Shown here: piece after piece, positions 6,334 through 12,361 of the stretch | Layout: every line of letters starts with the position of its first letter | Position numbering within the stretch: position 1 is the first letter of the stretch | Source of the DNA: JBHEMK01 sp046262635 | Lineage (GTDB): Bacteria; Actinomycetota; Thermoleophilia; Gaiellales; Gaiellaceae | Assembly: GCA_046262635.1 (NCBI GenBank) | Contig: JBHEMK010000120.1 | Span: 1 to 22,377, forward strand | Length of the DNA: 22,377 bases | Reading direction: 5' to 3' | Made by a program: the position numbers and the translations under genes | Notes under the pieces: model-generated | The model's input: the letters and a program-made list of their open reading frames with translations, nothing else | Told to the model about the DNA's origin: nothing | Database searches by the model: none

Positions 6334-7055
6334 TCGAATGGACGCCCACCGGCCCGTATCGCGTCGGCTTTTCCACCCGGCGAGGCGGCGTCAGCGAGGG
6401 GTCATTCGCATCGCTCAACCTCGGGATCCGCACCGACGACGAGCCGGCCCACGTGATCGAGAACCGCACGCGCCTCTGTGCCGAGGCCGGCGTCGACCCC
6501 GACGGCGCCACGATGGCCTGGCAGCGCCACGGCGCCACGGTACGGCAGGCCGTGCCGCGGGGGATCGTCACCCCGGGGACGGTCTACGACCACTGCGACG
6601 GCCTCTGGAGCGACGCCGCCGGCCAGGGGATGCTGCTCTTGACCGCCGACTGCCTGCCGATCGCCCTCGTGCGCCCACCCGGCGGGCGGCAACCGGCGGT
6701 CGCGGTTCTCCACGCGGGCTGGCGCGGCCTCCTCGCCGGCATCGTTGCCGCCGGAGCGAAAGCGCTCGGCGGCGGCCGGCTCGCCGCCGCCATCGGCCCT
6801 GGAATCGGGCCCTGTTGCTACCAGGTCGGAGCCGAGGTTGCGACGCCTTTTCGTGAGGCCTTCGGTGGGGACGTCGTCCGTGACGGGCGCCTCGACCTCT
6901 GGACCTCCGCCGAGCGCGCCCTGCGCGCGGCCGGCTGCGAATCGGTCGAGCGCGTCGACCTCTGCACCTCCTGCCACCCCGACCGCTTCTTCTCGCATCG
7001 TCGCGACGCGGGCCACACCGGCCGGCAGGGGGTGATCGCGAGTGTTCGCGGCTGA
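6315..7055 (+). CDS. pgeF: PgeF/YfiH/LACC1-family protein (purine nucleoside phosphorylase / cell-wall editing)
   Basis: A 246-residue protein of the multicopper polyphenol oxidase (DUF152) family, now known as zinc-dependent purine nucleoside phosphorylases and, in E. coli, linked to removing wrong amino acids from UDP-MurNAc. The zinc ligands are visible as H72 (WQRHGA), C113 (LTADCLP) and H133 (VLHAGWRG). AIGPGIGPCCYQVG and CTSCHPDRFFSHRRD complete the family signature. In actinobacteria this gene usually sits between ftsZ and yggS in the division cluster. Here ftsZ is absent upstream, replaced by the lipocalin-like gene. The ATG at 6315 overlaps the preceding gene by 19 bases. GGAGG (6309-6313) lies only one base from the ATG, so it is not a well-spaced ribosome site. 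The end overlaps yggS by 14 bases. Confidence 0.93.
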   Translation: MAGLDLIEWTPTGPYRVGFSTRRGGVSEGSFASLNLGIRTDDEPAHVIENRTRLCAEAGVDPDGATMAWQRHGATVRQAVPRGIVTPGTVYDHCDGLWSDAAGQGMLLLTADCLPIALVRPPGGRQPAVAVLHAGWRGLLAGIVAAGAKALGGGRLAAAIGPGIGPCCYQVGAEVATPFREAFGGDVVRDGRLDLWTSAERALRAAGCESVERVDLCTSCHPDRFFSHRRDAGHTGRQGVIASVRG

Positions 7056-7635
7056 GATCCGGGCGGCCTACGAGCGGATCAGGGCCGAGGTCGGGGCGGG
7101 GGTGACCGTCGTCGCCGCGACCAAGTACGTCTCGCTCGATGAGATGGCACTGCTGGTCGAGGCGGGCGTCGGAGCCGTGGGCGAAAACCGGGCGCAGGAA
7201 CTCGAGGCGAAGCACGCGGTCTACGGCGATGCGTTTCGCTGGCATTTCATCGGCCACCTGCAGAGCCGCAAGGCGAAGACGGTCAACCGGATCTGCGAGC
7301 TCTGCCACTCCCTCTCGTCGGAGTCGACCGCCTCGAAGCTCGAGATCCCGGCACTCGTCGAGGTCAACCTCTCCGGCGAGAAGACGAAGCCCGGCGTTCC
7401 GTCCGACCGTCTCGGAGAGTTCCTCGCGGTCTACGGCGACGTCCGCGGCCTGATGACGATGCCGCCTGTGACGGACGATCCCGACGCGTCTCGCCCGTAC
7501 TTTCGCCGCCTGCGTGAGCTCGCCGCAGAGCACGGCCTGCCCGAGCTCTCGATGGGCACGAGCCAGGACTATCGGATCGCGGCCGAGGAGGGCGCCACAC
7601 TCGTGCGGGTTGGCAACGTCCTCTACGGCCGTTGA
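7042..7635 (+). CDS. yggS: YggS/PLPBP-family pyridoxal phosphate homeostasis protein, short form
   Basis: A PLP-binding TIM-barrel protein of the alanine racemase N-terminal fold that helps balance vitamin B6 and amino-acid pools; it has no known catalytic activity. Signatures are VVAATKYV with the PLP lysine K28, GENRAQE, WHFIGHLQSRKAK, and MGTSQDYRIAAEEGATLVRVG, which holds the phosphate-binding loop. At 197 residues it is roughly 30 shorter than usual. The losses are between the HSLSSE stretch and PALVEVNLSGE, and before VRGLMTMPP. The barrel ends are intact, so it is probably functional. The start is GTG 7042, inside the last 14 bases of pgeF. Co-occurrence with pgeF and sepF is the standard actinobacterial arrangement. 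Confidence 0.9.
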   Translation: MFAAEIRAAYERIRAEVGAGVTVVAATKYVSLDEMALLVEAGVGAVGENRAQELEAKHAVYGDAFRWHFIGHLQSRKAKTVNRICELCHSLSSESTASKLEIPALVEVNLSGEKTKPGVPSDRLGEFLAVYGDVRGLMTMPPVTDDPDASRPYFRRLRELAAEHGLPELSMGTSQDYRIAAEEGATLVRVGNVLYGR

Positions 7636-7943
7636 CGTTGTTCGACCAGACGTCTGAGAGGGGGGAACCGCTGAGCGGCGGCACGGCGCGGCGACGCTCG
7701 GCGCCGCCGCGTTGTGCCGGGTGCCGCGGTCTGGTTCGTCGTCGCACCGCTGTTCGAGCTCCGCGACGGTTCTTGCAGCGGCACGTCGCACTCGCTGCCA
7801 GGGGCCGCGCGTCCACGCCCACGAGCGCTCGTCCCGCGCCCGATCCGGACCGGTACGGGCGGTGTCACACGTCGCGCCGAAGGCACGGTCACGGGGCGCT
7901 CGGTTCGCGGAAACGACCTGTAGCAGAGATACCATTCGAGCAA
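7636..7943. other. 308-base intergenic region before sepF
   Basis: No convincing ORF on either strand. The frame that runs into sepF translates to Arg/Ala/Pro-rich sequence unlike the conserved protein. A GC-rich inverted repeat (7675-7682 with 7703-7710, 8 bp, 20-base loop) follows the yggS stop and could be a terminator without a T-run. A CAGACGTCTG palindrome at 7647-7656 is of a size expected by chance. A sepF promoter occupies the 3' end. Nothing else is recognisable. Confidence 0.5.
7930..7935 (+). promoter_or_regulatory. -10-like element of sepF
   Basis: TACCAT fits TAnnnT and ends 8 bases before the sepF ATG (7944). No Shine-Dalgarno is present between it and the ATG. The surrounding bases (7909-7945) are clearly more AT-rich than the rest of the region. 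The -35 is unclear. This would give a leaderless sepF mRNA. Confidence 0.45.
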
Positions 7944-8492
7944 ATGAGCTTTGCGGACGTCTGGAACAAGACCCTCGTCTACTTCGGCATCGCCGAGGAG
8001 GAGGACTGGGACGACAACGGGTACGTCACAGACGACGATCTACAGCGCAGCTATGCCGAGCGCCCGAACGTACGCCGGCTCACGCCGCGGCGGCAGCAGC
8101 GGGACTTCGACGACTGGACCGACCCTGAGCCTGCCGGCGAGTCGCAGACCGCCGCCATGCGGTCCGAGCGCCGCCAGCGGTCCGTGGTCGAAGCACTGCC
8201 GGGGCCGAGCGCGGTCCGCGTCCATCTCGTCGTCCCGCGGAGCTTCAACGACGCCCAGCAGATCGCGGACAAGTTCAAGCAGGGGATCCCTGTCATCCTC
8301 AATCTCCAGAGCTCCGACTCCGAGCTCGCCAAGCGGCTGATCGATTTCGCGAGCGGCCTGACGTATGCGCTCGACGGCGGCATGCAGCGCGTCGCCGACA
8401 AGGTGTTCCTGCTCACGCCACGGAACGTCGAGGTCTCGGCCGAGGAGAGAGCTCGCCTGCTCGAGGGCGGCGGCTTCTTCAACCAGGCGTAG
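7944..8492 (+). CDS. sepF: Cell division protein SepF
   Basis: SepF bundles and membrane-anchors FtsZ polymers at the division site and is the main FtsZ anchor in many actinobacteria. The protein has 182 residues from ATG 7944. The N-terminus MSFADVWNKTLVYFGIAEE is the amphipathic membrane-binding helix region, followed by an acidic and basic linker. The SepF domain proper (about 88-165) has VRVHLVVPRSFNDAQQIAD, GIPVILNLQ, AKRLIDFASGLTYALDG and KVFLLTPRNVEVS, all family hallmarks. The frame continues upstream to 7632, but that part is not conserved-looking; ATG 7944 matches the usual start of the family and follows a -10-like element. yggT follows after about 50 bases. Confidence 0.95.
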   Translation: MSFADVWNKTLVYFGIAEEEDWDDNGYVTDDDLQRSYAERPNVRRLTPRRQQRDFDDWTDPEPAGESQTAAMRSERRQRSVVEALPGPSAVRVHLVVPRSFNDAQQIADKFKQGIPVILNLQSSDSELAKRLIDFASGLTYALDGGMQRVADKVFLLTPRNVEVSAEERARLLEGGGFFNQA

Positions 8493-8543
8493 GCACCGGG
8501 CCCAGTGCCAGGAATCCCGCCGCGGGAGCCGAATCCCGGTGCA

Positions 8544-8858
8544 ATGGGTGCAGCGGCCACCAGCATCAACCTGCTCGGCTACGCCATCACGAGTGTCGGT
8601 CAGTTCGTCGGCGTCTTCATCTGGGTCTACACGATTCTGATTTTTGCGTACGTTCTGACGAGCTGGGTTCGGTTGCCGTACTCGCCCTGGTTGAGCCGGA
8701 TCCAGCGCTTTCTCTACGACATCTGCGAGCCGTACCTGCGGCTCTTCCGTCGGCTGCTGCCCTCCTTCGGGCCGATCGACCTCTCGCCGATCGTCGGAGT
8801 GATCTTTCTCGTAGTGATCCGGATCATCCTGGTCTCGATTCTCAACAGGTTCCGCTAG
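8544..8858 (+). CDS. yggT: YggT-family integral membrane protein
   Basis: 104 residues from ATG 8544. Two hydrophobic segments are visible: about 14-38 (SVGQFVGVFIWVYTILIFAYVL, counted in two parts) and about 76-98 around LSPIVGVIFLVVIRIIL. The loop between them carries the family motif SPWLSRIQRF, DICEPYL and LFRRLLP, with a Gly-Pro-Ile-Asp-Leu-Ser-Pro at the start of the second helix. The YggT/YlmG family works in osmotic tolerance and, in plastids and some bacteria, near the division machinery. Its position between sepF and divIVA is standard in Gram-positives. An alternative GTG start at 8505 would add 13 residues; neither start has a clear Shine-Dalgarno. Confidence 0.88.
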   Translation: MGAAATSINLLGYAITSVGQFVGVFIWVYTILIFAYVLTSWVRLPYSPWLSRIQRFLYDICEPYLRLFRRLLPSFGPIDLSPIVGVIFLVVIRIILVSILNRFR

Positions 8859-8871
8859 AGGGGAGACTGCG

Positions 8872-9330
8872 ATGGCGCTCACGCCCGTCGAGATTCGCCA
8901 CATCACCATGGAACGCAGCCTGGTCGGCTACAAGCGCAGCGCCGTCGACCGGCTGCTCCACGACATCGCCGAGAGCTTTGAGGATGTCTGGCGCGAGCGC
9001 GCCGACCTGGTCGACACAGTCGAGCAGCTCGAGCATGACCTCGTCCGCTACCGCGAGCTCGAGGGGCTGCTGCGCACGACGCTCGTCTCCGCCGAACGAG
9101 CCTCTGCGGAGATGCAGGAACAAGCACGCCGGCAGGCCGAGCTCGTGCTCGCCGAGGCGCACGCGGAGGCACGTGCGGTCACGCGCCGGGCGGCTGCCGA
9201 GAACGAGCGGCTGCGCCTTGACTCGGTTCGGACCCGGGAGCGGCTGCGTGCCGCGCTCGCGACGATCGAGGAGGACATCGACGACGACGTGGGGAAGGCC
9301 GAGGATGACCGGGAGGCCGAGGCTGCATGA
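8872..9330 (+). CDS. DivIVA-domain coiled-coil protein
   Basis: 152 residues. The N-terminus MALTPVEIRHITMERSLVGYKRSAVDRLL fits the DivIVA lipid-binding domain pattern (LTPxDI, GY, VDxxL), given here in outline. The rest is a long, heavily charged coiled coil (about 35-130) ending in an acidic tail, EEDIDDDVGKAEDD. DivIVA/Wag31 proteins bind negatively curved membrane and direct polar growth or septum placement. This copy is shorter than Wag31 and lacks a second conserved coiled-coil tail, so it may be a reduced DivIVA or a SepIVA-like paralogue. The ATG has a good Shine-Dalgarno, GAGGGGAG (8858-8865), 6 bases upstream, whose first G is the last base of the yggT stop. Confidence 0.82.
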   Translation: MALTPVEIRHITMERSLVGYKRSAVDRLLHDIAESFEDVWRERADLVDTVEQLEHDLVRYRELEGLLRTTLVSAERASAEMQEQARRQAELVLAEAHAEARAVTRRAAAENERLRLDSVRTRERLRAALATIEEDIDDDVGKAEDDREAEAA

Positions 9331-9333
9331 GGC

Positions 9334-9339
9334 TAGACT
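9334..9339 (+). promoter_or_regulatory. -10-like element TAGACT of yggU
   Basis: TAGACT within the 9-mer GCTAGACTG (9332-9340) lies 3 bases after the divIVA stop and 6 bases before the yggU ATG (9346). This is the distance that would place the transcription start on or next to the A of the ATG. No Shine-Dalgarno is present. The same 9-mer precedes rpsB and ispG. Confidence 0.5.
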
Positions 9340-9345
9340 GAATCC

Positions 9346-9657
9346 ATGGCCGAGGCGTCAACGCGTCTGCGCTTACGTGTCTCCCCGGGGTCGGGACGCG
9401 CCGGAATCGTCGGTCGACACGGCGGCGCGTGGAAGGTTCGCGTGACCGCGCCGCCCGAGCACGGCCGGGCGAACGAGGCAGTTCTCCGCCTGCTCTCCGA
9501 CGTCCTCTCGGTGCCCCGGCAGGATCTCTCGATCGTCTCGGGCCACACCGCCAGGGAGAAGATCGTCGCGCTCGACGGGATCGGGCCGGCGCTGATCGAG
9601 CGCCGGCTGACCTCCGCGTCGGCCCCCGACCGGGGTCGAAAGGACAGGCGCCAGTGA
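9346..9657 (+). CDS. yggU: YggU/DUF167 family protein
   Basis: 103 residues with the compact DUF167 (UPF0235) fold. The signatures are LRLRVSPGSGRAGIVG, WKVRVTAPPEHGRANEAVLRLLSDVL (in outline), and the LSIVSGHTAREKIVALDG stretch. The biochemical role of this widespread family is unknown. It often lies next to yggS/yggT and division genes, as here. The start ATG lacks a Shine-Dalgarno and follows a -10-like TAGACT. The stop overlaps the next gene as GTGA, so the downstream zinc-finger gene is translationally coupled. Confidence 0.9.
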   Translation: MAEASTRLRLRVSPGSGRAGIVGRHGGAWKVRVTAPPEHGRANEAVLRLLSDVLSVPRQDLSIVSGHTAREKIVALDGIGPALIERRLTSASAPDRGRKDRRQ

Positions 9658-10019
9658 GCAGCGACCATGCACGCTTCCGCCAAGCGCTTCAGGAGGAGCG
9701 GCAGCGCGTCGAGAATGCGATCGCGTACCTCAAGGAGGGGCATCCGGGAACGATCGAGGAGGAGGTCGAGGAGATCGGCGGGGCGGACAACCATCTGGCA
9801 GAGACCGCCACGGCCACGCTCGACCGCGAGATCGACTACACGCTCGAGGAGAACTCGGGCGAGGTTCTGGCCGCGATCGACGCGGCGCTGAAGCGCATCG
9901 AGGAGGGCACGTACGGCACCTGCACGAGCTGCGGCAACGAGATCCCCGCAGAGCGGCTCGAGGCTTCTCCGTGGGCAGGGCTCTGCATCGAGTGCAAGCG
10001 CCGGGAGGAGCAGGCCTGA
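9654..10019 (+). CDS. TraR/DksA-type C4 zinc-finger protein
   Basis: 121 residues. An N-terminal helical hairpin (about 5-85) is followed by a zinc finger with C90-x2-C93-x17-C111-x2-C114, and GTYGTCTSCGNEIPAERLEA is the typical start of the DksA/TraR zinc domain. DksA-type proteins enter the RNA polymerase secondary channel. In DksA the coiled-coil tip carries a D-x-x-D-x-A motif; here the corresponding stretch reads ADNHLAETATATLDRE, without the exact DksA tip. An RNA-polymerase role is therefore plausible but unproven. In many bacteria such a gene sits beside lspA and rluD, as here. The start is GTG 9654 (GTGA overlap with yggU) with AAAGGA (9639-9644) upstream. Confidence 0.87.
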   Translation: MSSDHARFRQALQEERQRVENAIAYLKEGHPGTIEEEVEEIGGADNHLAETATATLDREIDYTLEENSGEVLAAIDAALKRIEEGTYGTCTSCGNEIPAERLEASPWAGLCIECKRREEQA

Positions 10020-10054
10020 GCGAGCCGCTCCCACAGCAGCGCCGCCGGGCCGAC

Positions 10055-10612
10055 GTGCGGGTCGGCTCGTCGACGGACGGCCTCACCCCGATCTCGGCCG
10101 CGGAGCGGCCGCTCGGCGCGAGCCTGTCCCAGTGGATCGGCCTCGTCGCGATCGCGCTCACGGCGGTCGGCGCCGATCAGCTGACGAAGCACGTCGTAGC
10201 GAGCCGGCTACGGCTCGACGACGAGGTGCACGTGGTCGGCCCGCTCTGGATCCACCACGTCCAGAATTCCGGAATCGCGTTCGGGCTCTTCGCGAGCGCA
10301 ACGCCGGTCGTGATCGTCCTGACGGGGCTCGCGGTCGCCTGGATGCTCGCCTTCTTCGCGCAGGCCGGCTCGCGCCACCCCGTCTTGCCGGTCGCGCTCG
10401 GGCTCGTGATCGGCGGCAGCTGTTCGAACCTCGTCGACCGGGTGAGGCTCCGCCACGTGACGGATTTTCTCGACCTCCGCTTCTGGCCGGCATTCAATCT
10501 CGCCGACTCCTTCATCGTCGTCGGCGTCGGGATCCTGCTGGCGGCCCTCGTCGCCGTCGACCGCGAGCCGCGCCGGCCCAGGCGCGTTGAAAGTCCGCTT
10601 ACACGTTCCTGA
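10055..10612 (+). CDS. lspA: Lipoprotein signal peptidase (signal peptidase II)
   Basis: An inner-membrane aspartic protease that removes the signal peptide from diacylglyceryl-modified prolipoproteins. Conserved blocks are GADQLTKHVV, HHVQNSGIAFGLF, GGSCSNLVDRV, HVTDFLDL and FNLADSFIVVG. The two catalytic aspartates are those in VTDF and LADS. Four hydrophobic segments fit the family topology. GTG 10055 gives 185 residues, slightly longer than the usual 160-170, with a polar N-terminal extension. The frame is open further upstream into the zinc-finger gene, so the exact start is uncertain; no Shine-Dalgarno decides it. The 3' end overlaps rluD by 26 bases. Confidence 0.93.
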   Translation: MRVGSSTDGLTPISAAERPLGASLSQWIGLVAIALTAVGADQLTKHVVASRLRLDDEVHVVGPLWIHHVQNSGIAFGLFASATPVVIVLTGLAVAWMLAFFAQAGSRHPVLPVALGLVIGGSCSNLVDRVRLRHVTDFLDLRFWPAFNLADSFIVVGVGILLAALVAVDREPRRPRRVESPLTRS

Positions 10613-11486
10613 GGGCGCCGCGGGCGAGCGGCTGGACCGCTTCCTCGCGGGTATCCCCGAGGTCGGCTCACGGGCGGCCGCGGAGCGGCTGCTGGCGGCC
10701 GGGGACGTGCTCGTCGACGGCGCCTCGCTCGGCAAGAGCCACCGGCTGAGCGGCGGCGAGCACCTCGAGCTCGAACCGCCGCGGGCTCCGGCCCCGGGTG
10801 TCGACGCGGAGCCGCTTGACCTGCGGATCCCCTACGAGGACGAGCACCTGCTGGTCGTGGACAAGCCGGCGGGCCTCGTCGTCCATCCGGCTCCCGGCCA
10901 CGCGACCGGCACCCTCGTCCATGGCCTCGTCGCCCACGACGCCGCGGGCGGCGTGGAGCCGGAGCGCCCGGGGATCGTGCACCGGCTCGACCGCGAGACG
11001 TCGGGGCTGCTCGTCGTCGCGCGATCGGCCGAGGCGCACAGGCGCCTGCAGCAGCTCGTGCGGACGCGCGCGCTCGAGCGGGAGTATCTCGCACTCGTCG
11101 TCGGACGCGCCCGCTCGCGCACCGGGCGGATCGACGCTCCGATCGGCAGGGATCGCAACGAGCCGACACGCCACTCGCTTGATACCGACACACCACGGGC
11201 AGCGATCACTCATTTCGAGGTCACTGAGCTGCTGCCACGCCACGCCCTGCTGCGCGTCACGCTCGAGACCGGGCGGACGCACCAGATCCGCGTCCATCTC
11301 GCCGCGATCCAGTTGCCCATCGCCGGCGACCCGCTCTATGGCCGTCCGGGCGAGCTCGGCCTCGAGCGCCAGTTCCTGCACGCGGGGAGGCTGGCGTTTC
11401 CGCACCCGTTCAGCGGGAATCAGCTTGTGGTGACCTCGCCGCTGCCGGACGACCTCGCGGCCGCGCTCGGGCGGGCGCGAGCGTGA
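10587..11486 (+). CDS. rluD: RluA/RluD-family 23S rRNA pseudouridine synthase
   Basis: 299 residues: an N-terminal S4 RNA-binding domain (about 13-62, GERLDRFLAGI and RLLAAGDVLVDG) followed by the RluA catalytic domain. The active-site motif is IVHRLDRETSGLL with catalytic D135. LETGRTHQIRVHLA and GDPLYG complete the signature. By analogy it modifies helix 69 of 23S rRNA, but RluA-family targets cannot be told apart by eye. The start is a TTG at 10587, inside the end of lspA; no other start fits the beginning of the S4 domain. The stop overlaps the next gene (GTGA). Confidence 0.93.
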   Translation: MKVRLHVPEGAAGERLDRFLAGIPEVGSRAAAERLLAAGDVLVDGASLGKSHRLSGGEHLELEPPRAPAPGVDAEPLDLRIPYEDEHLLVVDKPAGLVVHPAPGHATGTLVHGLVAHDAAGGVEPERPGIVHRLDRETSGLLVVARSAEAHRRLQQLVRTRALEREYLALVVGRARSRTGRIDAPIGRDRNEPTRHSLDTDTPRAAITHFEVTELLPRHALLRVTLETGRTHQIRVHLAAIQLPIAGDPLYGRPGELGLERQFLHAGRLAFPHPFSGNQLVVTSPLPDDLAAALGRARA

Positions 11487-12238
11487 AGACGTCGGCCGGC
11501 TTCCGGCGGAACTGGAAGCCCCCGCGGGACGGAGATCGTCATCCGGCCCTGGACGAGTTCCTCGAGACGAAGCTCGCCCGCTATGCCGCCGACCGCGACT
11601 TCCCCGCGCGGAGCGGCACCTCGCGGCTTTCGCTGCTGATCGCCTCGGGAGAGCTGACGATTGCCGACTGCGCATCGGCTGCACTCGCCGCGCCGTCGTC
11701 CGCGGGCCGGGAAAAATGGATCGGCGAACTCGCCCGGCACGACTGGTTCGAGCACGTGAAGGAGAGTGGTCTCGACGCGCCGCGCCTCGAGCCGCGCTGG
11801 GACGAGCCCGGCGAGCGCTTCGACCGGTGGCGCCGCGGCGCCACCGGCTTTCCGCTCGTCGACGCGGGCATGCGCCAGCTCGCGGAGTCGGGCTGGATGC
11901 ACAACCGGGCGCGCATGGTCACCGCGTCGTTTCTGGCCAAGCACCTCCACATCGACTGGCGTGCCGGCGCCGCCTGGTTCGCCGAGAAGCTGGGGGACTA
12001 CGACGAGGCGCAGAACGAAGGCAACTGGCAGTGGGTCGCCGGAACGGGAATCGACGCCCAGCCGTGGTTCCGGATCCTGAATCCCGAGCGGCAGCGTGAG
12101 CGCTTCGATCCCGAAGGCGCGTACTGCCGGCGCTGGGTGCCGGAGTGGGGCACGAGCGCCTACCCCAGGCCGATGATCGACCTCGCGGTCGAGGCGGCGG
12201 AAGCCAGGGAGCGCTACAGGAAGGCCGACCGCCGCTAG
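11483..12238 (+). CDS. Photolyase/cryptochrome-like protein consisting only of the FAD-binding domain
   Basis: 251 residues that align with the C-terminal half of DNA photolyases: SGTSRLSLLIASGELT (TSRLS at 46-50), GFPLVDAGMRQLAESGWMHN, RMVTASFLAKHLHIDWR, and the flavin-site segment NEGNWQWVAGTG (N178 to G189) followed by FRILNP and FDPEGAYCRRWVPEW. In E. coli PhrB the TSRLS block lies near residue 234, so about 190 residues, the whole N-terminal Rossmann antenna domain, are absent. They are not present upstream: rluD fills that space intact in another frame. The flavin-site consensus NNGGWQW of CPD photolyases reads NEGNWQW. The start GTG 11483 overlaps the rluD stop, so the short form looks like a real, translationally coupled gene. 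Repair activity is not proven. The TAG stop is part of the next promoter. Confidence 0.85.
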   Translation: MKTSAGFRRNWKPPRDGDRHPALDEFLETKLARYAADRDFPARSGTSRLSLLIASGELTIADCASAALAAPSSAGREKWIGELARHDWFEHVKESGLDAPRLEPRWDEPGERFDRWRRGATGFPLVDAGMRQLAESGWMHNRARMVTASFLAKHLHIDWRAGAAWFAEKLGDYDEAQNEGNWQWVAGTGIDAQPWFRILNPERQRERFDPEGAYCRRWVPEWGTSAYPRPMIDLAVEAAEARERYRKADRR

Positions 12239-12241
12239 ACT
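12236..12241 (+). promoter_or_regulatory. -10-like element TAGACT of the rpsB operon, overlapping the preceding stop codon
   Basis: TAGACT inside the 9-mer GCTAGACTG (12234-12242). The first three bases are the stop codon of the photolyase-like gene. A start of transcription about 7 bases downstream would give an rpsB leader of roughly 115 bases, unlike the leaderless starts elsewhere in the window. No clear -35 is seen. Confidence 0.5.
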
Positions 12242-12288
12242 GCTCGCCTCATTCGTCCCTCGACCCGGCGGATTCGCCCGGAGCGCGG

Positions 12289-12312
12289 GTGCCGGCCCCT
12301 TGGGGCCGGTGC
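12289..12312 (+). promoter_or_regulatory. Stem-loop in the rpsB mRNA leader
   Basis: CCGGCCCC (12292-12299), TT, GGGGCCGG (12302-12309) is a perfect 8-bp inverted repeat. It can be extended by two G-U pairs and one G-C pair to 12289-12312. It lies about 50 bases before the start codon and 34 bases before the Shine-Dalgarno. Ribosomal protein S2 represses its own rpsB-tsf mRNA through leader structures in several bacteria, so this is a candidate S2-binding or attenuation element. It has no T-run, so a simple terminator is less likely. Confidence 0.45.
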
Positions 12313-12361
12313 GCCGAGGCCCGCCGGCTGCACCGACACCAACCAGGAAGGAGCACTACTC

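Noticed and set aside
7647..7656. Perfect palindrome CAGACGTCTG
   Set aside because: About twenty 10-base palindromes are expected by chance in a window of this length, and it is not at a promoter.
7632..7943. Extension of SepF upstream to 7632, giving a 286-residue protein
   Set aside because: The extra 104 residues are Arg/Ala/Pro-rich and unlike SepF. ATG 7944 matches the family N-terminus and follows a promoter-like element.
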